64,000 nucleotides of DNA from Spirochaetales bacterium. GTDB lineage: Bacteria > Spirochaetota > Spirochaetia > SZUA-6 > JAFGRV01. Below the pieces are notes generated by a model that saw nothing but the letters and a program-made list of their open reading frames with translations, ran no database searches and was not told the origin of the DNA. Each line of letters starts with the position of its first letter. Within the stretch, counting starts at the first letter, position 1. The stretch lies in NCBI GenBank assembly GCA_016935735.1, contig JAFGQK010000001.1, positions 1 through 64,000 on the forward strand, in the 5' to 3' direction. Both the position numbers and the translations under genes were made by a program. Of the stretch, positions 10,501-20,400 are shown piece after piece.

Positions 10501-13500
10501 TTATAAATAATTGTACGTGGAATAAGATTGTTTTTTTCCAATCTTTGAAAAAGTTCAGGGTAATGGTGATGATTTTCTGGATTTACTATAAATTGGATCT
10601 GTTCCTCTAATCGTTCTTCTGAAAATGTTTCACCGGGTTTTACCAGAATTACCCGGGTGTCATTATGTCCAACCTTTTGGTTTTTTATCAATTGCCGGTA
10701 TAATTCTTCGCTGTCATCAAATATCAGTAGCGGTCCTGCCAACGTATTTCCCTTGTCCTGCTGCAATTCAACCGGCTTCCCGGCTTCTATCCATTCATTT
10801 TTATAATAGAGAACACCATTATCTTTGTTCTCATTTTTATCACTGCTTTGTGACATTGCCCGGGCTGTTAATCCCCTGACCATTAGGGCTATTTCATTAT
10901 TTTCATTGATGATACGGATATTGAATTTTTTCACATCATCGTGGGGAGAATTATTATCTGCTAAAACAACGTGAGAATAGCATAGTGCTGTCAATGGCTT
11001 TAACACGATAATCTCTTCTATAGTAAAAGGAAGATATGGCATACCATCTGCATTTTTATCACTGAAGAGTCCGGCCGTTGCCTGGAAACCGGCATCCAGC
11101 AAAGATGGATTGATATAATAATGGTTTTTTTCTTCTTTTAATTTCCCGGGTAAAACCAGGCGGGCCAATGCTTCCTTTTCATTATAGTATATACTGTCTA
11201 TAACCCTGAATCCTTCTCCATAGTGCAACCCATTCTTTCTGTATTGTTCATATAATAAATTTCCTTTCATTTCATTTTTAAAAGAACCTAGAAGAGAATC
11301 AATGTTTACAGGATTATCACCAGTATCCTGGTAATCATACCCCAATTTACCCTGACTCAATAACAGGGGACTGCCATTTGTTACAGTGGTTATCTGGAAT
11401 TGGACATCCTGTGCTTTTGGATGGAGGATAATTTCCAGGCGCTCTTCACTGTTTCCTACAAGGAGAGGTTTACTCCACACAATATTTGTCATCCTTGTTA
11501 CTGGTTTCTTAAGAGCGAGTTCACCTGCTTTCCTGGCCATCTCAATATAAACAGCACCCGGGAGTACCCGTTTATTGAATATCCGGTGATCTTCCAGATA
11601 GTATTCATTTCCTGTTAATACTTTACTGTATTTTTGTTCTATCAACGTTGATATATTGGCATCTATCAACGGATGAATCCCTGCAGGTGTTGGGGATTCA
11701 TTCACTATTTTATCTTTATCTCTGGTAAACCAGTAACGCTTTTTTATAAAAGGATAGCCGGGAAGGGAGATTCTTTTCTGCTTTCCCACGGGGAACAGGA
11801 GTTTCCAGTTTACAGACATCCCGGCAACCCAGAGTTTAGCCAGTTTGTCCAGCTTCCCGGCCTTAACAATTGACTGGATATAGGATTGATCTTCCATGTC
11901 ATGTATTAATTCAACAAACTGCTGGGTCTTATCTTTAGTATTTCCGGTAAAAAACCGCTCAATATCCTTCTTCCCCTCAATGTATTCTTTCAGTTTCAAA
12001 CTCGCTTCACTTATACCGGATACCGGGAATGCCAGGCGGTGACTGAATGCTTCACGGCCAACCTGCAACGTATAGACGACAGAAGAAAGGACATTTCTCT
12101 TATCAATAGAAGTACTGTTTATTTTTTCCAGATAATCCAGCAGTTTTTTTGCATACGTCTTTAAAGCATTTTCATTTCTGGCAGACAGAATAAATAAATA
12201 AGGGGGAGTCGTTTCAGGAGCAATTCTCTTATCATTATATTCCTCTAGTACAATATGGGCATTCACACCGCCAAAACCAAAGGAACTGATACCTGCCCGC
12301 CTGGGGAGTGGTATATTTTTTTCATCCTCCAGACTTTTCCATTCCTTTGTTTCATTGATAAAATAAAAGGGGGTATCCTTTAATGAAATATAGGGATTTT
12401 GTTTTTTAAAATGCAGGTTTTTGGGCAAACATTTATGTTTTATTGATAGTAATACTTTCAGGACCCCGGCAATGCCCGCGGCTGTTTCAAGATGGCCTAT
12501 ACTTGTTTTTACCGCCCCAAGCCCAATAGAAGCCCTGGATGCCAGGGGGCTTGCGTGCTTTTTATTCCATTCACAAAAAGCCTTTTTTAATCCATCAATT
12601 TCAACCGGATCACCCAATGACGTTCCTGTGCCATGGGTTTCAATATAGGTAAGGCTAAAGGGGTCTATTCCGGCGTTTTTAAAAGCATTTATCAGCAAGT
12701 TTGCCTGGGCATTCGCATTTGGAGCGGTAAGTGAATTGGCCCTTCCTCCATGATTCACGGCCGTTCCTTTTATGATGCCATAAATAGTATCGCCATCCTG
12801 CTCTGCCCTGGGCAATGGCTTTAACAGGATAATTCCACAGCCTTCACCCCGCACATAACCATCTGCATTTTCATCAAAGGTTTTGCATATTCCATCCGGA
12901 CTCAGCATCCCTGCCCCGGCAAATGATATGGTCAGGGTGGGACTTAACAGGGCATTGACACCACCGGCAAAGGCCATTTCGCATTCTCCTGTTTGTAAAA
13001 GGTGGACTGCCCTGTGAATGGCGACAAGTGAACTGGAGCAGGCCGTATCCACTGGTTCACTGGGGCCATTTGTATTTAAGAAATAGGAAATTCTATTCAC
13101 CAGCATGGAATGGGCCAAACCAATAGAGGCCTGGGCTTCAAACTTTACATTATAGGTCCGTAAAAGGTCCCCATAATCCTGGCTGCCAACACCAATAAAA
13201 ATAGCGGTCTTTGTACCGGAAAAATCTTCTACCTTATAGCCTGCATCTTCAATGGTTTTCCAGACAGATTCAAGAACCAGCCGCTGTTGGGGATCCATAA
13301 GTTCCGCATCCCTTGGCGAAATACCAAAAAAGAGAGGATCAAATTCATCTACTCCCTTTATAAATCCACCCTTTTTTAAATATTGATGTTCATCACTCTC
13401 TGAACTGCTTTCCATATCAAAACGCCCTTCCGGGGTTTGGGTGACCATGTCCTTCCCCATGACAAGGTTTTCCCAGAAGGTAGTAAGATTCTCCGATGCC

Positions 13501-16500
13501 GGCATAATACCACTCATGCCAATTACTGCAATGGGGATATTGTTTTTAGAAACGGTTTTGCCCCTGTTAAAATACTTAAAGCTTTTTTCATTGTTCCCGG
13601 GAGTTTCCCCGGCCGGTATGTGGGAGGGAGATAAATCCAGATTGTAATATTTTTCGAGTTCTTCCCTGTATTGATCGAGCAGGAATTGGATAAATCCGGT
13701 AATGGAAGGATAAGAAAGCTGAAAAAAGGAAGAAGGTGACAATTCTATGGAATATTTATTGCCTGCCAGGTTTGCTAAACTACTTAGAGCTATAGAATCA
13801 AAACCATATTCGGTCATCTGTTCATGAGGATCTATAAGATCAGGATCGAGCATCAAGACCGAGCCTGCCATTTTTAAAATATCACGCAAAATCCGGTCTT
13901 TGATTTCCTGTTTAAAGACAGGTGGCGACATCTTCACTGCTTCAGCTTCATCCTGTTCATTGGCCTTGCCTGTCTCTCCATCATTTTTATCCAGTTCCAT
14001 CCGGTACCCGCTTTCCGGTTCTCCATTATCCAGACCAATGTCTTTCACCCAATGGCTCACTTTCCGGAAGGGGTAGGTGGGCAGTGAAATTTTCAAGGGC
14101 TTTTGACCGGAATATAATAATTCCCAATTAATAGTAAACCCGGAAACCCAGAAACGGGCAATCCTGTCTATTTTACCTGCTTTTATGACGGATTCGATAT
14201 AGAAATCACCCTCTTCATCATCAATAAATTGTGAAATTTGAGATATTGTCTCTTTTACATTTCCAATAAAACACCGGGAATCCGCTTCCTCACCTTTATC
14301 CAATTGTTTTAATAAAGTGATTAATTCGTTTAAATCCCTGTAAATCACCGCCAGACGGTAATTCATGGCTTCGCGGCCAACCTGCAGGGTATAAGCAAGA
14401 GAGCCCGCTATACTATCATCATAATCTGGCCTGGAGTTTATTGCTGAAAGATAATCTAACATTAACTGGATATATTTTTTAAGGGATTCTTCAGTTCTGG
14501 CGGAAAGTACAAAGAGATAGGGGGCATTGGATGTATATAATGTCCTGCACCCGGTATATTCTTCTACAATCATATGCACATTGGTTCCCCCTGCCCCGAA
14601 AGAACTGATCCCGGCGCGGCGGGGGAACTGGTCCACATCCCAATCCCGGAGTGTCTGCTGGATGTAAAAGGGAGTATTATCAAAATTCAAATTGGAATTT
14701 ATCTGACTGGAATGAAGGGACGGAACCAGTTTTTTATGTTTCATTTGCAGTAATACCTTGGTTAATCCGGCAATGCCGCCGGCAGATTCCAGGTGGCCGA
14801 TATTTGATTTAACAGAACCGATAGAGCAAAACTGTTTCTTTTGAGTAAACATCTTAAAGGCATTGGATAATCCCTTGATTTCTATGGTGTCACCAATATC
14901 AGTGGCTGTTCCCTGCGCTTCTATATACGTAATGGTGTCCGGCTCGATACCGGATTTGCTCAATACATCGCAAACGAGTTTTGCATGGGCATTGGGATTG
15001 GGAACGGAATAACCACCTGTTTTCCCGTCCTGGTTAATGGCAGAGCCTTTTATAATACCATATATCTGGTCGCCGTCTTCAACAGCTTTTCCAAATGGTT
15101 TCAGAAAGACAGCCCCTACACCTTCACCATCAACAAAACCATCCGCCCCGCTGCCGAAACTCCTGCATTCCCCATTTTGACTCAACATATTCATGTTTTT
15201 ATACCGTAAAAAATGTACCGGGTGGAGGATTAAATTCACACCGCCGGCAACAGCGTAATCGCATTCCCCATGAATAATACTCTGGCAGGCCAGGTGGATG
15301 GCAGCCAGGGATGAAGAACAGGCAGTATCAACAGCCATGCTGGGTCCCTTGAAGTCAAATAGGTACGATATCCTGTTGGCAATACTCCAGTATGATGAAT
15401 GGGCACCGGTAAAAATACCATTGGTAAAGGCTGATGCGCCAAGCCATTCATAAGCGCAATTCATAACTCCCACAAAGACACCAACTATATTTTCCCTTTT
15501 CCTGAAATGCCCCGGCGAATACCCCGCGTCCTCGAGTAATGCCCACACGGTTTCTAAAAAAAGCCTTTCCTGGGGATCCATTCCTTCCGCCTCCCGGGGA
15601 GAGATATGGAAAAAGAGGGAATCGAATTTATCGATATCATTCAGAAACCCTCCCCATTTGCTTATACCGCTGTCCGCATAATCTTCCCAGGGCCAGCGCT
15701 CTTCCGGCACCAGCCGAATACAATTTTTCCCTTCCCGCAGATTGTCCCAGAAGATGTCCAGTGTATCGGAAGCCGGGTAACGACCGCTTAACCCGATGAT
15801 GGCGATAGTGCTGTCCCCGCGGCTTTCGGATAGTTCACCGGCTCCCGTATTACCTTCATTCAATCCTGTGTTCTTGTTCTGGGGAAAACCGGCAATTGTG
15901 TCACTCTTATAGTCAGTTTTTTCGTATCCCGGTTTTTGTTCTTCCTGTATATTGAATAATCGTATTACCGTCTCTCTATGGTTTTTTATAAAATAACCGG
16001 CCAGGGCTTCAATGGTTATATACTCAAACATCAGGGAAGAATCCAGGTCTCCAAAATCCTGCTTGAATATCTTTACTATTTCCGTTCCGCTCAAGGAATC
16101 AACACCATACACTTCAAAGGTTTTGGTAATCCCAATAAGATCCGGTTCAATATTCAGGACCCTGGAAAAGGCCCCTTTTATATAATGACAGACCAGCTTG
16201 AATAATTCCCTGTCGTTTCCCGTACCCTTTACATCGGACTGCCCGCCGGAATTCTCTTTCATCCGGGATACAGCCGGGACTTCATATCCCGGGCTGTCTA
16301 TTACCATATTAAGACCATCACTTTCACACGCAATAATATGCTGATCTGACAGCTCAACAGGGACCCCGGGGTAAGACAGTTTGGCAATATTTTTATACCC
16401 ATTCACCGCCAGGACAGATTCCCACTGTTTAATGCTCAGAAGCGGGGAGCCTGAAATGCGAAAACCGCTGTCGGTAAATAACCACCACCCGTCCGTCAAG

Positions 16501-17417
16501 CCGAATGTCATGGTGCTGGCATTTTTCAGAGAGGTTACTTCATTAATAAGGAGTAACCCATTCTTCTTTATTGCCCTTTTTATCATACACAGGGTGTTGT
16601 TTATGTCTTTTGTGGCATGAAGGACATTGCCTGCCACCACGATATCCATACTACCCGGTTTTATCCCCTGGCTTGTAATATCCTTTTCTATATTGAGCAT
16701 TTTATATTGAACAAAGGGATATTCCTGCCCAAACTCGTTCCGGCCATAATTTAAAAAAGAACTGGAAATGTCTGTATAATAATAGTAGAGAGTATCTTTA
16801 TAGTCTTTTATTGCTTTAAACACAAACCGGCTGGTACTCCCCGTTCCCGCTCCTGCTTCCAGGATAGAAACAGGAGTCCCTGCGTCTGTTTTTTGTTTTT
16901 CCCCTATAAAGGATTTGATGATTTGAGCGATTGTCATATTAAAATAATCAGCTATTTCATTTCCCTTATACACATCTTCCACTAACGATTTTGATCCGTC
17001 CGGGAAAAGAACGTTTTGATAAGGAATTTTACCGCTTAACAATTCAGGATAGTGAGTGGCACATGCCCATACCAACCGTATATAAGGGGCTATTACCGGA
17101 TTTTCTACAAGGACTTTTTCTTTCTCTCTCTCTATTACTTTGCGGCTTATTCTCTCTTCCTGCGAAACAGTGGCGATGACGCTTTTCCCCTCAAGCCGGA
17201 TATACCCTGCCCTGGATAAAATCTGCAATAACTCATTGAACAGGGCATTGTATTTTTCTATTATTGGTATCTCTTTCTTAAGCTTATCAATCGTATATTC
17301 TTTCCCGTGGCCAGTAAACAGATTCATTTCCTGGAATATAGAAAGCAAAAGCTGTTCACAAAATCTTTCCAGGTGTTGAAATTGCTTAATCTTGTTTACC
17401 TTACTCTTATTTACCAT
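4545..17417 (-). CDS. trans-AT PKS ORF E: cMT-ACP-KS0-ACP-KS-DH-KR-ACP-KS-ACP-sulfotransferase-condensation
   Basis: cMT (~17320-16310, ILEAGAGTGSTS, NVLHAT, GWWLF), ACP (YGVDSLS), KS0 (15830-14560, EAQGTAT), ACP (YGFDSIA), KS (13545-12240, ETHGTGT), DH (~11680-10860, DHRIFNKRVLPG, LLDAGFQ), KR (~10060-9470, GGVYLITGGAGGLG), ACP (YGFDSIS), KS (8845-7530, EAHGTGT), ACP (LGFDSIL), ST (PRAGSTLL, LIRHP), C (HHLIADG). The track start at 17432 is ATGAGGAGAAAAAAAATG; GAGGAG precedes the second ATG at 17417, which is the likelier start. Confidence 0.93.
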   Translation of the reverse strand: MVNKSKVNKIKQFQHLERFCEQLLLSIFQEMNLFTGHGKEYTIDKLKKEIPIIEKYNALFNELLQILSRAGYIRLEGKSVIATVSQEERISRKVIEREKEKVLVENPVIAPYIRLVWACATHYPELLSGKIPYQNVLFPDGSKSLVEDVYKGNEIADYFNMTIAQIIKSFIGEKQKTDAGTPVSILEAGAGTGSTSRFVFKAIKDYKDTLYYYYTDISSSFLNYGRNEFGQEYPFVQYKMLNIEKDITSQGIKPGSMDIVVAGNVLHATKDINNTLCMIKRAIKKNGLLLINEVTSLKNASTMTFGLTDGWWLFTDSGFRISGSPLLSIKQWESVLAVNGYKNIAKLSYPGVPVELSDQHIIACESDGLNMVIDSPGYEVPAVSRMKENSGGQSDVKGTGNDRELFKLVCHYIKGAFSRVLNIEPDLIGITKTFEVYGVDSLSGTEIVKIFKQDFGDLDSSLMFEYITIEALAGYFIKNHRETVIRLFNIQEEQKPGYEKTDYKSDTIAGFPQNKNTGLNEGNTGAGELSESRGDSTIAIIGLSGRYPASDTLDIFWDNLREGKNCIRLVPEERWPWEDYADSGISKWGGFLNDIDKFDSLFFHISPREAEGMDPQERLFLETVWALLEDAGYSPGHFRKRENIVGVFVGVMNCAYEWLGASAFTNGIFTGAHSSYWSIANRISYLFDFKGPSMAVDTACSSSLAAIHLACQSIIHGECDYAVAGGVNLILHPVHFLRYKNMNMLSQNGECRSFGSGADGFVDGEGVGAVFLKPFGKAVEDGDQIYGIIKGSAINQDGKTGGYSVPNPNAHAKLVCDVLSKSGIEPDTITYIEAQGTATDIGDTIEIKGLSNAFKMFTQKKQFCSIGSVKSNIGHLESAGGIAGLTKVLLQMKHKKLVPSLHSSQINSNLNFDNTPFYIQQTLRDWDVDQFPRRAGISSFGAGGTNVHMIVEEYTGCRTLYTSNAPYLFVLSARTEESLKKYIQLMLDYLSAINSRPDYDDSIAGSLAYTLQVGREAMNYRLAVIYRDLNELITLLKQLDKGEEADSRCFIGNVKETISQISQFIDDEEGDFYIESVIKAGKIDRIARFWVSGFTINWELLYSGQKPLKISLPTYPFRKVSHWVKDIGLDNGEPESGYRMELDKNDGETGKANEQDEAEAVKMSPPVFKQEIKDRILRDILKMAGSVLMLDPDLIDPHEQMTEYGFDSIALSSLANLAGNKYSIELSPSSFFQLSYPSITGFIQFLLDQYREELEKYYNLDLSPSHIPAGETPGNNEKSFKYFNRGKTVSKNNIPIAVIGMSGIMPASENLTTFWENLVMGKDMVTQTPEGRFDMESSSESDEHQYLKKGGFIKGVDEFDPLFFGISPRDAELMDPQQRLVLESVWKTIEDAGYKVEDFSGTKTAIFIGVGSQDYGDLLRTYNVKFEAQASIGLAHSMLVNRISYFLNTNGPSEPVDTACSSSLVAIHRAVHLLQTGECEMAFAGGVNALLSPTLTISFAGAGMLSPDGICKTFDENADGYVRGEGCGIILLKPLPRAEQDGDTIYGIIKGTAVNHGGRANSLTAPNANAQANLLINAFKNAGIDPFSLTYIETHGTGTSLGDPVEIDGLKKAFCEWNKKHASPLASRASIGLGAVKTSIGHLETAAGIAGVLKVLLSIKHKCLPKNLHFKKQNPYISLKDTPFYFINETKEWKSLEDEKNIPLPRRAGISSFGFGGVNAHIVLEEYNDKRIAPETTPPYLFILSARNENALKTYAKKLLDYLEKINSTSIDKRNVLSSVVYTLQVGREAFSHRLAFPVSGISEASLKLKEYIEGKKDIERFFTGNTKDKTQQFVELIHDMEDQSYIQSIVKAGKLDKLAKLWVAGMSVNWKLLFPVGKQKRISLPGYPFIKKRYWFTRDKDKIVNESPTPAGIHPLIDANISTLIEQKYSKVLTGNEYYLEDHRIFNKRVLPGAVYIEMARKAGELALKKPVTRMTNIVWSKPLLVGNSEERLEIILHPKAQDVQFQITTVTNGSPLLLSQGKLGYDYQDTGDNPVNIDSLLGSFKNEMKGNLLYEQYRKNGLHYGEGFRVIDSIYYNEKEALARLVLPGKLKEEKNHYYINPSLLDAGFQATAGLFSDKNADGMPYLPFTIEEIIVLKPLTALCYSHVVLADNNSPHDDVKKFNIRIINENNEIALMVRGLTARAMSQSSDKNENKDNGVLYYKNEWIEAGKPVELQQDKGNTLAGPLLIFDDSEELYRQLIKNQKVGHNDTRVILVKPGETFSEERLEEQIQFIVNPENHHHYPELFQRLEKNNLIPRTIIYNWADRGGEDNDSMTGNYDSENMLDYSFYPLLYSVQSLIKVHSGERTAIYYLYSTMDGMARPEHAAVSSLLTCSGLEFSRLVSKVIEINKKGLPGQGSLEGEPGKLDIILMESTFDDERIIAVRYPGNKRFITYPVPFQFPHSAGNRLIFQDGGVYLITGGAGGLGMIFTHHISRQANAVIILLGRSVLSPGKMQTLKDMEENGSRIEYVVCDIKDRESLQTVIKDIKTKYKKINGVIHSAGVIRDSYLTNKTREEISEVFGPKITGTINLDYTLSDEKLDFFVLFSSISAIIGNPGQTDYAYANGFMDNFAIERENNRKLKKRFGKTISINWPFWEEGGMQIDENAKAMARRVLGVVPLSTQNGIYALTKGLESSITQFMVMEGNTEKIKSRLAFPPAHETASTENDNEGSEGSPDEKGIKRQLLHDIVKIVVDTLHVDEDEFDPDEEMNNYGFDSISLTQFANKIDEQFDFDLSPAVFFELPYPSINGFIDYLYEHFFQSIKQRYCPDKEEEKPGNATTGTSPTQADNTIVYDSRFINPAFVTTQSKELTAEKQAGSPVAIIGMSGIMPQSDNLGIFWNKLEQGENMVTQIPGDRFDMQNIPDADVDLSRVKWGAFIKNVDHFDPLFFGISPTEAKLMDPQQRLVLETVWKTIEDAGYNADVLSGTDTAVFIGVGNQDYGDLLRTYNIEVEAHSSIGLAHSMLANRISYFLNINGPSEPVDTACSSSLVAIHKAVQVIRSGECRMALAGGVNVLLSPTLSISFAKAGLLSPDGKCQTFDENANGYVRGEGVGMVLLKSLPQAERDGDHIYAVIKGTAVNHGGRANSLTAPNSHAQAALLLQAFKNAGIDPFTLSFIEAHGTGTSLGDPVEINGLKNAFQMWQEKNKSPFAADSRCAIGAVKTNIGHLETAAGIAGILKVVLALEHKRLPKNLHFNKQNPYIKLENSPFYFLDETKEWHTLPDENRQNIPRRAGVSSFGFGGVNAHVILEEYQKEKKDVTHNVPIIFILSAKDRDVLETYAKSMKIYIEENKKSIDLIDLAYTLQTGRKVMEEKLSFYAGSMDMVLKRLTGFIEKNNLEGIYSGNTKKMKINNTGRSTILTSPFDKEKLDRLAESWVAGAEIDWQLLYKDVTPARISLPVYPFKKERYWFIENNQAKIINRAASQPEQVKKQERSDTLTENILQRISSLIGIPVEKINHDAMWMELGFDSILIAKLIAELQNEMNIRLYPNELIENDTIGKFLKYMEKEFGDKAPGIQNDKKNSERTLDSKKSGPEKPLVFLISTPRAGSTLLRVMLMGNSNIFAPPELHLLQFDSLKERREIANQNTQNFMTIGYAEAIQQLTGVSSEEAINKMKELEEQDLSLKESYQYLQNLAGDRYLVDKSPSYAQNIKALENAEKVGNKPYYIFLIRHPIAVMESFVRNRMHKIYGVKDDPWEFAENLWFTMNSNIKSISAKIPQERQIIVIYEELVTEPEKIMRKICNILGIEFEKEMLSPYKGDRATSGLFGKSTSIGDPNFHSHSSIDKKLAQSWEKHLDKMKYLTSKTKELAESFGYHFEPETHTINLLPAQKSYLTDITHKPDFFIEQSISLSLKEPVDISSMEACIVKLFKKHPVLGQYYKKEKNGWQAYESTITKVPLIFENVNGLNKRESEKKVAGIFKTMRISIDISVPPLAAFCLVRTKQEGRYQLLIVIHHLIADGVTSGILLKELFEYYQDPGKPVTGTEKGYSEYCNIIYNLADNHLNEDLLFWEKHISKTKKKNLPVDFEKGPDIIQYEGQVRKQFPFTDFLVDPLLLKGEIFYYLAIGLYQLYAEWANIDQPVIIHRIHRRNLDLKRHFFNAAGWFAGDIPLAFTVKPKQAVPEQIMKFKNLFESIPKGGISYELLLEQGKLQPPGDASPVRLNYQPIRIYSPFITAIDSTLYQDPECERQYLLDFIARSRKKELEVIIRYSKNSYYKKTIEDLMDRWMKKTISITGQVLLTENK
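4560..5800 (-). other. C-terminal condensation (NRPS C-like) domain
   Basis: LLPAQKSYLTDI...; intact HHxxxDG motif HHLIADG (~5397-5420); C-terminal 'VIIRYSKNSYYKKTIEDLMDRW' typical of C domains. Confidence 0.82.
5830..6700 (-). other. PAPS-dependent sulfotransferase domain (Sulfotransfer_3-like)
   Basis: PLVFLISTPRAGSTLLRVML (5'-phosphosulfate loop), DKSPSYAQNIKAL, FLIRHPIAVMESFVRNRM, VIYEELVTEPEKIMRKICNILGIEFEKEML. Confidence 0.85.
14560..15830 (-). other. non-elongating ketosynthase (KS0), ORF E
   Basis: Nucleophile retained (DTACSSSLA), but the HGTGT His is Gln: YIEAQGTATDIGDT (Gln codon at 14915-14913). Confidence 0.82.
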
Positions 17418-17438
17418 TTTTTTTCTCCTCATTGTCTC

Positions 17439-20400
17439 TCATTCCCCAAGAATTGCCTGTTGGTCCAATTTCCCTAAAATTGTCTTTAGTAAAGGTGGAT
17501 TCGTTTCCCCGGCAAACTCTTTATACCTGCCTGAATTTATTTTCAAAAGCTCAAGCAGCTTTGTCCCGGCCTTGAAAGGCATAACCTGGCAGATATCGTG
17601 ACCAATAATCAACCTGATGGCTTCCATACCTTCGTCCGGTTCAATAGATTGAACACCCTGTTCATAAAGTCTTCTTTTATATTTTAACGATGATACAACA
17701 CCAATACTCCCCCAGTATCCCCAGTTAATGATCTTGACCGGTGACGGCACCTGATTGGCCAGGAAACAGGCAAAAGCATCTTTAAACGTACAGGCAGCAG
17801 CATAATTTGCCTGGCCCGCGTTGCATATGATAGACTGGGCAGAGGAAAAAAAGAGCATAAAATCCAGGTGGGTATCTTTAAAAAGCTGGTACAGGACAAG
17901 ACTCCCCTCGACCTTCGGCGCCATCACCTCTAAAAGGGTCTTTTCATCCATATTTCTGATACTTTTATCCTTCAAGACTATGGCAGAATGAATAACCCCG
18001 TTTATTGGCCCTAAAGCAGCGTTGGCCTTGTTCAAGGCATTTTTCATGGCCTTATAATCCGTTACATCTGCCCTTATATACAGGACCCTGCCCCCGTTTT
18101 CTTTAATTGTTTCAATTTGCTTTTTCCGGGCATCATTCAACTCACTCCTCCCCACCAGCACCAGCCCGGCCCGGACCTTTTTTGCCAGGTAGAGGCTTAA
18201 AGCAAGCCCGATCCCTCCTGCCCCCCCAACAATAAGATAGGTACCTTTCTGCCTGAATGGTTCCTGCTCCGGCGGGGAAAGCTTGATTTTTTCAATGTAT
18301 TGTACATAGCGGAATCCATTCCTGAATGCCACTACTTCACCCAGTTTTGATGAGGGCTCGGTCACTATTTTCTGAACAAGCCTGTGTGCGGCTGTATCTC
18401 CCCGGGTTATTTCCTCCAGGGAAATATCTATGCAGCTTATATTGCATGCGGAATACTCTTTGGCCATGGTTTTGGTAAAACCATGAAGGGCGGCGGCAAG
18501 GGGCCATACCTTTTCCTCCGGGAATATCCTGCAAACGTTATTTGTCACCACCTTCAGGACGAGTGGTTTCGTGGTAAACCGGCACTTTTCCAGCGATTTT
18601 ATGAGGCGGAAAAAGCTTATTATGCCTCCCTGCTGATTTTCTTTAAGCTCGTTCATAGTAACCGTATTTGACCGGGTTCCTGTTATACCCCCCAGGAAAT
18701 AAATGGTATCTATTTTTTCCAGGCTACTCATACATTCGTCAAAACAGTCCGGCCTGTCTTCTTTTATTTCCCGGTTCTGCTCATTATGTTTTTTCTGTTT
18801 ATTCCCCTTCGTTATAAAAATGATGTGGTCATTCTTATGGGCTTCTGCGATGAGGTCTGAAATGCCGAAGTCATTTCTGTTTTTTATTACCACTACCACT
18901 CCGGGAACCGGCGGGGAACCGGGAGCCGGGACCGTATTATCTATTTTCCACCCGGGACAATAAAAGAAATCCGGCTCTTTTTTCATACTGTTTTTTACTT
19001 CCCTTAAAACAAGGGAGGTGAGTTTTACCTGGACATTGCCATTTTCATCCAAAAGAACAATAGTATATTTTTTCTCACCCTCCTCTTTGATATACGCATA
19101 ACACCCGCCTGTAAGGGGACGGAAGACCTCTACCTGTTTTACAGAAAAGGGAAGGAGGGGTTGCTTGAGGGTGCCATTAATAATCAGCATGGCGCCAATT
19201 GTCTGCAATGCACTATCCATTAGTGAAGGATGCAGTATATACCGGGAGAGCTCGTTTTTGTATTGGGATGGAATTGTGATTTTACTTATGGCTTCATTTT
19301 TACCCGCGTGAACACGTTCTATACCCCGGAAATACAAACCATAATCAATCCCCTGTTCTTTAAAATGACGGTAAATTTCATTTCCACTCAAACTACCGGG
19401 ACATCGGGACATTATTTCATTAATCGAAACGGAAAGGGGAATCTCCGCTTTCGTCCCCTGCTCTCCTATAGTCAAACGATGCAAGAGGCCACGGCAGTAT
19501 GGAGTATGTTTATTACCCTGTCTGCTGTATATCTCAAATTCCGTTTCTTCTTTCCCGGCCTTCACTGCTATCATAACATCTACTTTATCGAGCTCAACCA
19601 CAAGCGGCTGCATCCATACAACACTTGAAACGGCAAAATCAGCATCGGGATCCATTAACCTGGCTGCCTGGTAGACCATTTCCAGATAGCCGACACCAGG
19701 CAATATGGGGAAATTACCCACTATATGGTCATGGACAATGGGATCACTTTTATAAAGCACTTTATGAAATACCTGTCCTTTTTCCGGCATTACCGGAACA
19801 ATGGTGTCAATTAATGGGCTTAATTTATTTCCGGGATTTTCTCTTATTTCCCGGGAAGCAGTAAAACGGTATGTCTTTTTCCTGAACGGATAAACCGGAA
19901 GAGGAAGCCGAACCGGCTTTTTGCCCGGGTAAAGAATATTCCAGTCAATTTTAGCCCCATTGACCCATAATCGAGCCAGGGAATCCAGACTATTTTCATC
20001 TGCAAGAACATTAAGTTGATGATTGTCCGGCTGTTCATGGTCCCGGATTGGGGTTAAGGTATAATATATCCCTGCCATCTTCTGCCGGTCCTGTAGGAAC
20101 GCTTTCAGCTTTTCACATAATTCACCGGTACTTTTCGCCGTAATGGCCAAACGCTTTTCCATGGAAAGCCTGCCCACCTGCAAGGTATAGGCTATGCGGG
20201 GCAGCTCATTCCCGGTATCACTTTTTTCCAGGAAGTCGAGTAATGTTTCTGCATACTCTTTTAATTGTTCTCCATTTTTTGCCGACAGGGGAAATACATA
20301 CTGGCGGCCACTACCATCGCTCTTCTCATTATCATACTCCACGGGTGGTTCTTCCACCACCAGATGACAATTCGTCCCGCTAAAACCAAAGGCGCTGACG

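Noticed and set aside
17439-17441. TGA as a recoded sense codon
   Set aside because: Other genes here (709, 31325) also end in TGA, and a good ribosome-binding site and ATG follow; a true stop is the simpler reading, though read-level confirmation is worthwhile.
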